Below, piece after piece: positions 32,563 to 43,785 of a stretch of DNA of 64,000 bases. The translations under genes were made by a program, and so were the position numbers. Position 1 is the stretch's first letter. Every line of letters begins with the position of its first letter. This stretch comes from Achromobacter anxifer (lineage in GTDB: Bacteria; Pseudomonadota; Gammaproteobacteria; Burkholderiales; Burkholderiaceae_B). The notes below the pieces were generated by a model. It worked only from the letters and a program-made list of their open reading frames with translations. It was not told where the DNA came from and did not search any database. The DNA is taken from positions 186,001 to 250,000 of the forward strand of contig NZ_CAHLAR010000001.1 of assembly GCF_903652925.1 (NCBI RefSeq). The letters are read 5' to 3'.

Positions 32563-33591
32563 TTAGTCGATGCGCGCGCCCGAGATCTTCACGGCCTCGG
32601 CCCACTTCGCGATTTCCTTCTGCACGAAGGCCTGGAACTGCTCAGGCGTGGACGGCGTGAATTCGCTGCCGGACGCGGCCAGCTTTTCCTTGGTCTTGGG
32701 ATCGGACATGACTTCGCGCATGTCCGCCGAGATCTTCTCCACCAGCGGCTTGGGCGTGCCCTTGGGGGCGAAGAAGCCCGACCAGGGCGGGGCGGCGTAG
32801 CCGGGGAAGCCCTGCTCGGCCACCGTGGGGTACTCAGGCGCGCTGGCGAAGCGTTCCGCCGTGGTCAACGCCACGATCTTCAGCTTGCCGCTCTTGGCAT
32901 AGGCCTGCACGGCGGGCAGGCCGGTGATGCCCACCTGGATCTGGCCGCCCAGCAGGTCGGTCACCATCGGCGCGCTGCCGCGGTAGGGAATGTGCGAGAT
33001 CTCGAACTTGCCCTGGTTCTTGATCAGCTCCATGCCCAGGTGCGACGCGGTGCCGTTGCCGTCCGAGCCATACGAATAGTGCGCGTCGGGCTTTTTCAGC
33101 AGGGCGATGAGTTCCTGCAGATTGCTGGCGGGCACATTGTTGTTGACGACGATGGCGTTGGGATACAGCGTGGCCTGCGTGATGGCCTCGAAATCCTTGA
33201 CCGGGTCATAGCGCATGTTCTTGTAGAGCGACGTGTTGATGCCGTGCGAACCCGTCACGCCCAGCACCAGGGTGTAGCCGTCGGGCGCGGCGCGCGCCAC
33301 GTATTCCGAGCCCACGTTGCCGCCCGCGCCGGGCTTGTTTTCCACCACTACCGGTTGTCCCCACTTCTTGGACAGGCCTTCGGCGACCAGGCGCGCCGTG
33401 ATGTCCGTGGCGCCGCCGGCCGGGAAGGGCACGACGATGGTGACCGCGCGGTTCGGGTAGTTGTCCGCGCCCTGGGCGAAGACGGGAGCGGCGGCCAGGC
33501 CGATGGCGCCGGCAAGCAGCGCCAGCATGCTGCGGCGGAGGGCCGGGCGCGCCGGGCGTCCGTGCGTTGCGGAGGTAGTGGTGTACTTCAT
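32563..33591 (-). CDS. Bug/TctC-family periplasmic solute-binding protein
   Basis: 342 residues. A basic N-terminus and hydrophobic core (LALLAGAIGLAAAPVFA) precede NYPNRAVTIVVPFPAGGATD, VENKPGAGGNVGSEYVARA and APDGYTLVLGVTG. It is the last gene of the leftward GntR, lyase, SDR, SDR, Bug operon, 60 bases after the second SDR. It probably captures the acid or imide handled by the two divergent operons; again no TctA/B partners are in the window. Confidence 0.9.
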   Translation of the reverse strand: MKYTTTSATHGRPARPALRRSMLALLAGAIGLAAAPVFAQGADNYPNRAVTIVVPFPAGGATDITARLVAEGLSKKWGQPVVVENKPGAGGNVGSEYVARAAPDGYTLVLGVTGSHGINTSLYKNMRYDPVKDFEAITQATLYPNAIVVNNNVPASNLQELIALLKKPDAHYSYGSDGNGTASHLGMELIKNQGKFEISHIPYRGSAPMVTDLLGGQIQVGITGLPAVQAYAKSGKLKIVALTTAERFASAPEYPTVAEQGFPGYAAPPWSGFFAPKGTPKPLVEKISADMREVMSDPKTKEKLAASGSEFTPSTPEQFQAFVQKEIAKWAEAVKISGARID

Positions 33592-33651
33592 GGTTCAAGC
33601 CCCTTGCTGTGTGATGTAAGCCTTGCGTGAAGTCGATGGCGGCGGGCCGCG

Positions 33652-34421
33652 CTATAGCGCGGTGTAGCCCCCGTCCGCGCGTATATCCGTGCCCGTGATG
33701 AACGAGGCGGAATCGCTGATGAGGAAAACCGTGGTCTGCGCGATCTCCTCGGCCGTGCCGAGGCGTCCGGCCGGATACTTGCCCGCCAATGCGGCGCTGG
33801 CGGCTTGCGCGCTGCCGTAGCGCGCGACGAGCCTGCTGGTCAGGACAGCGCCGGGCGACAGGCTCAAGGCGCGGATGCCGTCGGCCGCGTGGTCCACGGC
33901 GATGGCGCGCGCCAGCGCGATCAGGCCGGCCTTGCTGGCGCCATAGGCGCCTCGGCCTGGCGCGGCCACGCTGCCCAGCTGCGACGCGATGTTCAAGACC
34001 ACGCCGCCGCCTGCCCGCGTCATGTGGGGGATGGCGTGCCTGCTCATCAGCCACGCGCCCGTCAGGTTCACGTCCAGCGCCTGACGCCATTGCTCCAGCG
34101 TCAGGTCCGCGACCTTGCTGCCGGGCGTGACGACGGCGGCGTTGTTCACCAGGGCGTGGATCGCGCCCCAATGTCCGGCGGTTCGTTCGACGGCCTCGCG
34201 CGTGGCGTCCGGGTCGCTCACGTCGCAGGCCAGCGCCAGCACCTGGGCGTCCGCGGCGGGCAGGGACTGGCGGCATTGCGCCAGCAGCGCCGGGTCGCGG
34301 TCCAGCAAGGCCACGCGGGCGCCGGCCAGCAGGCACTGCGCAGCGATGGCCTGACCCAGCCCGCCGGCCGCGCCGGTCAGGATCACGACCTTGCCTTCCA
34401 GCGCGGGCGCGTTCGTCTGCG

Positions 34422-34425
<4 letters not shown>
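33652..34425 (-). CDS. Short-chain dehydrogenase/reductase
   Basis: 257 residues of the classical SDR family. The cofactor motif is TGAAGGLGQ, followed by VNNAAVVT, an IASQLG strand with the catalytic Ser, and YGASK (Tyr and Lys). An Asp after the second strand (LLDRD) favours NAD(H). The start at 34425 is fixed by a 4-base ATGA overlap with the preceding SDR gene. It presumably oxidises a hydroxy acid or alcohol intermediate of the linked pathway. Confidence 0.88.
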
Positions 34426-35141
<716 letters not shown>

Positions 35142-35151
35142 GGCGATGCGC

Positions 35152-36063
35152 TCAGTCGGCCAGGGTCGTCAGGCGTTTTTCCATGGCGCGCATCTCTTCG
35201 TAGCCCATCAATTGCATGATGTCTTCGATGCCCACCAGCAGGTCGGGACGGTCGGCGGGCTCGCCGCTGGCGATTACGCCCTGCATGACTTGCAGCGCCT
35301 GGCGCATGCCGTAAATGGCGGCGGCGGGCAGCATGCGCGGCAGGCTGATGCGCTTGACGCCGATTTCCTTCAGGCGCGGCAGCGGAATCAGCGGCGTGGT
35401 GGGGCGGTTGCGGATGCCGAATCCCATGTTGATGCTGACCGGAATGCCGGCGGCGTCCACCAGGCGCTTGATGTCGTCCTCGGTGCGCACGGCGTCGGGG
35501 AACAGCATGTCGGCGCCGGCCTTGGCGTAGGCGCGGGCGCGCTTGACCGCGCCTTCGATGCCTTCGATCGCGAGCGAGTCGGTGCGGGCGATGATGACGA
35601 AGTCATCGTCGCGCCGCGCCAGGCAGGCGGCCTCGATCTTCTTGACCATTTCCGCTTCGCTCACCACGTCCTTGCCGGGCATGTGGCCGCAGCGCTTGGG
35701 GCTGACCTGGTCTTCGAGGTTGATGCCGGCGACGCCGGCTTCCTCGAACATCTGCACCGTGTGGTAGACGTTCACCGGGTTGCCGTAGCCCGTGTCGGCG
35801 TCGGCGGTGAGGGGGATGGAGACGGAGCGCGCCAGGTGGCGGCAGTGGGTGACGTTTTCAGACAAGCCCATGACGCCGATGTCGGCGATGCCCAGCAGCG
35901 CGTTCGACACGGCCGCACCGCTGGTGCAGGCGGTCTTGAAGCCCGCGGCCTCGACCAGGCGGATGCTGTATCCATCGTAAACACCGGGGGAGACGATGAA
36001 GGGTTCGTTCTTCAGCAATTGCCGGAACTGGTGGCGCGGGTTGTTCATGTCGTACTGCTCCAA
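35152..36063 (-). CDS. Isocitrate lyase/PEP-mutase family C-C lyase (dimethylmalate lyase-like)
   Basis: 303 residues with the ICL/PEPM barrel. Visible features are SPGVYDGYSIRLVEAAG, DADTGYG (Mg-binding Asp pair), NLEDQVSPKRCGHMPGK with the catalytic cysteine (Cys125) in the KRCGH motif that marks C-C lyases, and IIARTDS. Such enzymes split 2-methylisocitrate, 2,3-dimethylmalate or similar alpha-hydroxy dicarboxylates; some decarboxylate oxaloacetate. The ATG 15 bases downstream is an alternative start. Neighbouring an aconitase homologue, it probably cleaves the hydrated acid that enzyme makes. Confidence 0.85.
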   Translation of the reverse strand: MEQYDMNNPRHQFRQLLKNEPFIVSPGVYDGYSIRLVEAAGFKTACTSGAAVSNALLGIADIGVMGLSENVTHCRHLARSVSIPLTADADTGYGNPVNVYHTVQMFEEAGVAGINLEDQVSPKRCGHMPGKDVVSEAEMVKKIEAACLARRDDDFVIIARTDSLAIEGIEGAVKRARAYAKAGADMLFPDAVRTEDDIKRLVDAAGIPVSINMGFGIRNRPTTPLIPLPRLKEIGVKRISLPRMLPAAAIYGMRQALQVMQGVIASGEPADRPDLLVGIEDIMQLMGYEEMRAMEKRLTTLAD

Positions 36064-36069
36064 AGAATG

Positions 36070-36792
36070 TCAGGCAGCCGAGACGGGGTGCCCGGCGATG
36101 CCGGACGCCCCTTCGGCCAGATGTTCAAAAAGGTGTTGCGCCGCGCGCTCGATATGCGAGCGCATGAGCGATTCCGCCAGCTCGGCGTCGCGCGCGCGGA
36201 TCGCGCGCAGGATCTGCCAGTGTTCGGCGTAGGCGTCGTCCTTGCGCTCCAGCACCGTGCCGGAGTGCCGGCGGTAGACGCGCAGCAGGTGATAGAGGTC
36301 GCCGCAAAGGGCGTTGATGATGCGGTTGTTGCCGCTGGCCCGCACGATGCGCTCATGGAAGTCGAAGACGCGCGGCGCGGGGGCGCCGCCATTGGCCGCT
36401 GCCAAACGCCGCTGGCGGTCCTGTTCCAGCTCGGCCAGCAGTTGCGCGATTTCCTCGTCGCTCATGCGGCGCGTGGCCAGGTTGCAGGCCACGCCTTCCA
36501 GCGCCATGCGCATCTGGAACAGTTCAAGCGCGGATTCCGCCGACAGCGTCACCACGCGCGCCTTGATGTAGGGCTCGCGCGTGATCAGCTGGATCCCTTG
36601 CAGGCGGCGCACCGCCTCCCGCACCGGACCGCGGCTGACGCCGAATTCCTGCGCCAGCGCGACTTCATTGATGACGCTGCCCGGGGCCAGCCGGCCCTGG
36701 TAGATCGCGTCCAGCACTTGGTCGAACACCACGTCGGCCAGCGGGCCGGAGGCGTCTTCCTTGATGGCGATGGAGGTCGTGGCGGTGTTCAT
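36070..36792 (-). CDS. GntR-family regulator, FCD subclass
   Basis: 240 residues. The N-terminal winged HTH is VINEVALAQEFGVSRGPVRE continuing EAVRRLQGIQLI; the FCD effector domain has FDFHERIVRASGN and LRVYRRHSGT with metal-site histidines. It is the first gene of the leftward operon. A GTTGACA-containing motif covers its own start codon and the same motif recurs upstream of the divergent aconitase homologue, so autorepression plus control of both operons is likely. Confidence 0.9.
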   Translation of the reverse strand: MNTATTSIAIKEDASGPLADVVFDQVLDAIYQGRLAPGSVINEVALAQEFGVSRGPVREAVRRLQGIQLITREPYIKARVVTLSAESALELFQMRMALEGVACNLATRRMSDEEIAQLLAELEQDRQRRLAAANGGAPAPRVFDFHERIVRASGNNRIINALCGDLYHLLRVYRRHSGTVLERKDDAYAEHWQILRAIRARDAELAESLMRSHIERAAQHLFEHLAEGASGIAGHPVSAA

Positions 36793-36832
36793 AGTGTTGA
36801 CAGCCTATCAAAGGAATTTAAAAAGTGTCAAC
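36791..36832. promoter_or_regulatory. GntR operator candidate: inverted GTTGACA/TGTCAAC pair
   Basis: ATAGTGTTGACA (36791-36802) and TGTCAAC (36826-36832) have their shared 7-mers in inverted orientation with centres 30 bases apart. The first overlaps the GntR start codon; on the minus strand the second supplies a TTGACA -35. The first 12-mer is repeated exactly at 37021. Confidence 0.5.
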
Positions 36833-37020
36833 TCTTTTGGAGTTGGCTTGATTGTGTGGCCGATGCCGGATCGGGGGTGCTGCTATGGATATTTCGCCTA
36901 TTTTACATAGAAATTTCGGGGTTATCCCTAGCTCTGTGGTGGTGCTTCATCTATCTACACTTTCATCAGAGCCACACAAAACTGTATTTGAAGAATCCTT
37001 TATCCATTTCGGCTTGAGCA

Positions 37021-37036
37021 ATAGTGTTGACACTAT
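37021..37036. promoter_or_regulatory. GntR operator candidate before the aconitase homologue
   Basis: ATAGTGT-TG-ACACTAT is a perfect 7-bp inverted repeat about a 2-base centre and shares the exact 12-mer ATAGTGTTGACA with 36791-36802. It includes a consensus -35 (TTGACA, 37027-37032). A regulator bound here would block the rightward operon. Confidence 0.55.
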
Positions 37037-37054
37037 TCTTTCGTAAGCCGTAAG

Positions 37055-39790
<2,736 letters not shown>

Positions 39791-39820
39791 CAACGCGCAT
39801 TTCCCGGGAAACACGACATC

Positions 39821-41182
39821 ATGCTGGATCTCCTACTTACCAATGCAAGACTGTATCTGCCGCAGCAGGGGCTGACCGAAGGCGTGCTTGGCGTCATCGA
39901 CGGCCGCATCGCCATCATTGCCGAGCCGGGCGCGCCGCTGGAAGCGCGCGAGACCATAGACTGCCAGGGCCTGTGGGTGTTGCCGGGCCTGATCGATCCG
40001 CACGTGCACTTCGGCTTCGGTTCGCCGGAAACCGACTTCGAAACCGAATCGCGCTTCGCCGCCCTGGGCGGCACCACCTCCGTGCTGTCGTTCCACCGCT
40101 CGGCGGACATCCGCGAGTCCTTCGACAAGGTGCGCGACCGCGCCCTGTCGCAGAGCTGCGTGGACTTCGGCTTCCATTTCGGCATCACCAGCAATCTGCA
40201 CGTGGAGACGCTGGAGGAAATCTCGCGCCGCTTCAACGTGAATTCCTACAAGCTCTACATGATGTACAAGGGCGCGGCGGGCCTGTCCAAGGGCTTTACC
40301 GACATCGACGACGGCCTGCTGTATTCGGCGCTGCGCGCCACCGCGGCGATTCCGGGCGCGATCATGGGCGTGCATTGCGAAAACGTCGAGGTGATTCCGG
40401 TCCTGCGGGATCCGCTGCGCTCCGCCGGCCGCGACGACCTGAAGGCCTGGAACGAACAGAGCCCGGACTTCCTGGAAGCGGAGAATGTGCACCGCGTCTG
40501 CTACTTCGCGTCCAAGACCGGCGCCGCGGTCAATATCGTGCACCTGAGCAGCCGCGAGGCGCTGGACGAGGCGCGGCGCCACCGCCGCACGCCCGACGCG
40601 CCGCCCATCTACGTCGAGACCTGCCCGCACTACCTGTTCCTGAATGACGAATCGCCCGCCGGGACCTATGCCAAGGTCAACCCGCCGGTGCGCGGACAGG
40701 GCGACGTGGACGCCATGTGGGAAGGCGTGCTGGACGGCTCCATCACCACCATCGGCACCGACCACGTGCCGCGCAAGCGCGCCACCAAGGACACCGACAT
40801 CTGGGCCGCCAGCAACGGTTTCCCCGGAACCGGCCTGATGCTGCCCATCCTGCTGCACGAGGGCTACCACCGCCGCGGCGTGCCGCTGGAAACGCTGATG
40901 AAGGTCTGCACGGAAAACTCCGCCCGCATCTACCGCATGCCGGGCAAGGGCAGCATCGAGATCGGCAAGGATGCCGACCTGGTGCTGGTGGACCCGGACC
41001 TGGAGCGCACCGTCGATCCCGCCACGCTCGAATCCAATTCCGATTACTCGCCCTACGAGGGCATGACCCTGAAGGGCTGGCCCGTGCGCACCCTGGTGCG
41101 CGGGCGCACCGTGGCGCTGGACGGCCGCATCACCGATGCCGCGCGCAGCAATCCGGGCGGCCGTTATCTCAAGCGTCTTTGA
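39821..41182 (+). CDS. Hydantoinase/dihydropyrimidinase-like (cyclic imidase-like) amidohydrolase
   Basis: 453 residues of the cyclic-amide-hydrolase group of the amidohydrolase superfamily. Metal ligands are all visible: His61 and His63 (DPHVHFG), the lysine to be carboxylated (Lys144 in NSYKLYM), His185 (GVHCEN), His241 (NIVHLSS) and Asp314 (IGTDHVPR). It should hydrolyse a ring amide bond in a hydantoin, dihydropyrimidine or cyclic imide, giving an N-carbamoyl acid or a half-amide. It sits between the aconitase homologue and a cysteine amidase, so ring opening followed by amide removal is inferred. Confidence 0.88.
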   Translation: MLDLLLTNARLYLPQQGLTEGVLGVIDGRIAIIAEPGAPLEARETIDCQGLWVLPGLIDPHVHFGFGSPETDFETESRFAALGGTTSVLSFHRSADIRESFDKVRDRALSQSCVDFGFHFGITSNLHVETLEEISRRFNVNSYKLYMMYKGAAGLSKGFTDIDDGLLYSALRATAAIPGAIMGVHCENVEVIPVLRDPLRSAGRDDLKAWNEQSPDFLEAENVHRVCYFASKTGAAVNIVHLSSREALDEARRHRRTPDAPPIYVETCPHYLFLNDESPAGTYAKVNPPVRGQGDVDAMWEGVLDGSITTIGTDHVPRKRATKDTDIWAASNGFPGTGLMLPILLHEGYHRRGVPLETLMKVCTENSARIYRMPGKGSIEIGKDADLVLVDPDLERTVDPATLESNSDYSPYEGMTLKGWPVRTLVRGRTVALDGRITDAARSNPGGRYLKRL

Positions 41183-41215
41183 ACTGAACCTACTCTTTAT
41201 CTGGCAGGCACTACC

Positions 41216-41941
41216 ATGAGCGAAACCAAGCGAATCTGGGACGACTTTCTGACCGAACGCGACAAGCAGGTGCTGGCGCAGGCCGGCTACGGCAAGCGCG
41301 GCGGCTTCGGCAAGCGTCCGGCCCTGTTCATCATCGACGTGCAGTACAACTTCTGCGGCGACACGCCCCAGGACATCCTCGAAGGCCTGAAGCAGTACCG
41401 CACCCATTGCGGCCGCGAGGCCTGGGACGCGGTGGCGCATATCGTGCCGCTGCTGGAGCTGGCGCGCGACAAGAACATCCCGGTCTTCTACACCGAGAGC
41501 GGCCGCCGCGCCGACCTGCTGGACAGCGGCGTGCAGGTGGGCAAGAACCACCGCGGCGGTGAAAAGACCGTGCTGGCCAATACCCACGCCACGCAGACCG
41601 TGGAGCCGCTGGCGCCGCGGCCGCAGGATATCCGCATCACCAAGCAGAAGCCGTCCTGCTTCTTCGGCACCATCTTCATGAGCCACCTGAACTTCCTGGA
41701 CGTGGACACGCTGATCCTGGTGGGCTGCACGTCTTCGGGATGCCTGCGCGCCACCACGGTGGATGCCTACTCGTACAACTTCAAGGTCATCATTCCCGAA
41801 GAGGCCGCGTTCGACCGTTTCCAGGCCAGCCATGCGATGAGCCTGTTCGACCTGAACTGCAAGTACGCCGACGTGATCCCCTCGCGCGAAGTGCAGGATT
41901 ACCTGCGCAACCTGCCCGCGCCCGCCGCGGAACAGGCCTGA
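41216..41941 (+). CDS. Isochorismatase-like cysteine hydrolase (N-carbamoylsarcosine/maleamate amidase-like)
   Basis: 241 residues. The catalytic triad fits: Asp41 (LFIIDVQYNF), Lys145 (TKQKPSCFF) and Cys176 in GCTSSGCLRATTVDA. The N-terminal extension (IWDDFLTERDKQVLAQAGYG) is characteristic of N-carbamoylsarcosine amidases and maleamate amidohydrolases. It would release ammonia (and CO2 for a carbamoyl substrate) from the product of the upstream ring-opening enzyme. It lies 33 bases after that gene. Confidence 0.88.
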   Translation: MSETKRIWDDFLTERDKQVLAQAGYGKRGGFGKRPALFIIDVQYNFCGDTPQDILEGLKQYRTHCGREAWDAVAHIVPLLELARDKNIPVFYTESGRRADLLDSGVQVGKNHRGGEKTVLANTHATQTVEPLAPRPQDIRITKQKPSCFFGTIFMSHLNFLDVDTLILVGCTSSGCLRATTVDAYSYNFKVIIPEEAAFDRFQASHAMSLFDLNCKYADVIPSREVQDYLRNLPAPAAEQA

Positions 41942-41948
41942 GGCGCCC

Positions 41949-42944
41949 ATGTCGGCGACTGCCGCCGGACCGTTGCCGGTCTACCTGCTGACGGGTTTCC
42001 TGGGCAGCGGCAAGACCACGCTGCTGTCGCGCCTGGTGCGCAGTCCGCGCTTTGCCGACACGGCGGTGGTCATCAACGAGTTCGGCGAGATCGGCCTGGA
42101 CCACATGCTGGTGGGCAAGGCCGATGATACCGACGTGGTGCTGCTGGATTCCGGCTGCCTGTGCTGTGCGGCCACCAGTTCGCTGCAGGACACGCTGGAG
42201 TCGCTGTATTACCGGCGCCAGCGCGGCGAGATTCCCGCGTTCACGCGGGTGGTGGTGGAGACCTCCGGGCTGGCCGATCCCTGCCCGGTCATCAATACGC
42301 TGGCGGCGGATCCGCTCATCGCCCGCCACTACCGCTTTGGCGGCGTGGTGGCGACGGCGGACGCGCTGCATGGCCTGTCCACGTTGGACGCGTACCGCGA
42401 AGCCAGCACCCAGATCGCCATCGCCGACCGCATCGCGCTGACCAAGGCCGACTTGGCCGACGCGGCCGCGATAGACGCGATGCGCGCCGCGCTGCGCGGC
42501 TACAACGCCAGCGCGCCCATCCGCGCGGTATCGCCGGACACCGTGGACGAGGACGCTCCCGCCCTGTTCGACGGCCTGCGCGCGGAACATCTGGACGTGG
42601 CGGCGCTGACGGCTGCGCCGGCCGCGGGGCCGCTGGCGCACGTGCTGCGCTACGGCATCGTGTCCCATTCCTTTACGCAGAGCCGGCCGGTGGGCTGGGA
42701 GGACTATGCGCGCTGGACCCGGCACATGCAGCGTCAGGTCGGCGACCGCCTGCTGCGCGCCAAGGGGCTCTTGCGCTGGACGGATGGAACGCTGCGCGCC
42801 GTGCATGGCGTGCGGCATGTCTTCGCCACGCCCGAACCCGTGGCGGCGCCGCAAGGCGTCTTGCCGGCGGGCGCGCTGGTCCTGATCGTGCAGGACATGT
42901 CGGCGGAGGAAGTGGACGAGGCGTTGCGGCCGCTGGGGCTGTGA
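41949..42944 (+). CDS. CobW/COG0523-family metallochaperone GTPase
   Basis: 331 residues. Walker A is GFLGSGKTT, the metal-binding CxCC is at Cys70-Cys73 (SGCLCCA), the Asp/Glu switch motif is VVVETSGLADP and the base-recognition motif is LTKAD. The C-terminal CobW_C domain is present. Its stop-start spacing of 7 bases puts it in the amidohydrolase operon, so delivery of Zn or another metal to that enzyme is a reasonable inference. It lacks a long His-rich tail. Confidence 0.88.
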   Translation: MSATAAGPLPVYLLTGFLGSGKTTLLSRLVRSPRFADTAVVINEFGEIGLDHMLVGKADDTDVVLLDSGCLCCAATSSLQDTLESLYYRRQRGEIPAFTRVVVETSGLADPCPVINTLAADPLIARHYRFGGVVATADALHGLSTLDAYREASTQIAIADRIALTKADLADAAAIDAMRAALRGYNASAPIRAVSPDTVDEDAPALFDGLRAEHLDVAALTAAPAAGPLAHVLRYGIVSHSFTQSRPVGWEDYARWTRHMQRQVGDRLLRAKGLLRWTDGTLRAVHGVRHVFATPEPVAAPQGVLPAGALVLIVQDMSAEEVDEALRPLGL

Positions 42945-42981
42945 GGCCGCACACCTCCGGGCAGCGGGGGCGTTGCCGCGC

Positions 42982-43785
42982 TCAGCTGCGCGCGCCGTTG
43001 CCCAGGTGCAGCGCCACCACTTCGGTATCGCCGCCGGCCAGGCCCGGATACCGCGTCCTGACCAGGGGATCGTGTCCCGGCACGATGTGGTCGGGCGATT
43101 CCGCGAATTTCAGCAGGATCTCGTAGCCCGCCAGCATGTCGGCCACGTTGTCGACGATGGGAAAGGGCGCATCGCGGCCCATGTTGTCGTAGTAGTGGCT
43201 GGCGTCGGAGGCCAGCACCATCCAGCCGCGCGCGGTGTGCACGCGCACCGCCTGCAGCCCGCGGGTGTGGCCGCCAATGTGCAGCAGCTGCAGGCCCGGC
43301 GCGATCTCGTCATGGCCCTGGTAGAAGGCCACGCGCTTGTCGTATACGCCCCGCACCACGTCCACCACGTCTTCCACCGCATAGGCATGGCGTAGCATGT
43401 CGAAGCGCATATTGCAGCCGCAGGCGTAGTGCAGCTCGCTTTCCTGCAGGTGCAGGCGGGCTTGCGGCAGCTTGCGTATGTTGCCGGCGTGGTCGTAGTG
43501 CAGATGCGTGACGATGACGTCGCGGACGTCGGCGGGCGCGATGCCCAGCTTTGCGAGGGCCTCTATCGGGCAGCGCAGGAACTCGCGGCCGCGGGCGCGC
43601 GCCGCCTCTTCATTGAATCCCGTGTCGACCAGGTAGGCGCGCGCGCCGTCGCGGATGACCCAGACGAAATAGTCCATCGGCATCGGGCCGTCATGCGGGT
43701 CCGGCGGCGTGATGAAGTTCTGGCTGCGCTGGCGCGCCACGGTGGCGTAGCGCAGGGCATAGACCTCGTAATTGGGCAGCATCAT
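42982..43785 (-). CDS. MBL-fold hydrolase (N-acyl homoserine lactonase-like)
   Basis: 267 residues. The dinuclear Zn motif is THLHYDHAGN (His94, His96, Asp98, His99), with further ligands in GGHTRG, SDASHYYDN and PGHDPLV. The sequence layout, including YFVWVIRDG and a variable ~60-residue insertion, resembles the AttM/AiiA lactonase clade. As last gene of the Liv, GntR and hydrolase operon, its role is more likely lactone opening in catabolism than quorum quenching. It overlaps the alpha/beta hydrolase by 4 bases. Confidence 0.82.
   Translation of the reverse strand: MMLPNYEVYALRYATVARQRSQNFITPPDPHDGPMPMDYFVWVIRDGARAYLVDTGFNEEAARARGREFLRCPIEALAKLGIAPADVRDVIVTHLHYDHAGNIRKLPQARLHLQESELHYACGCNMRFDMLRHAYAVEDVVDVVRGVYDKRVAFYQGHDEIAPGLQLLHIGGHTRGLQAVRVHTARGWMVLASDASHYYDNMGRDAPFPIVDNVADMLAGYEILLKFAESPDHIVPGHDPLVRTRYPGLAGGDTEVVALHLGNGARS

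Noticed and set aside
36793-37054. Small protein gene in the AT-rich GntR/aconitase spacer
   Set aside because: The only short frame (36852-37046) has no features and runs across the operator and -35 motifs.
42982-43785. Dedicated quorum-quenching AHL lactonase
   Set aside because: The MBL motif fits, but the gene is embedded in a catabolic operon and no luxI/luxR-type genes are nearby, so only a lactonase-like call is made.
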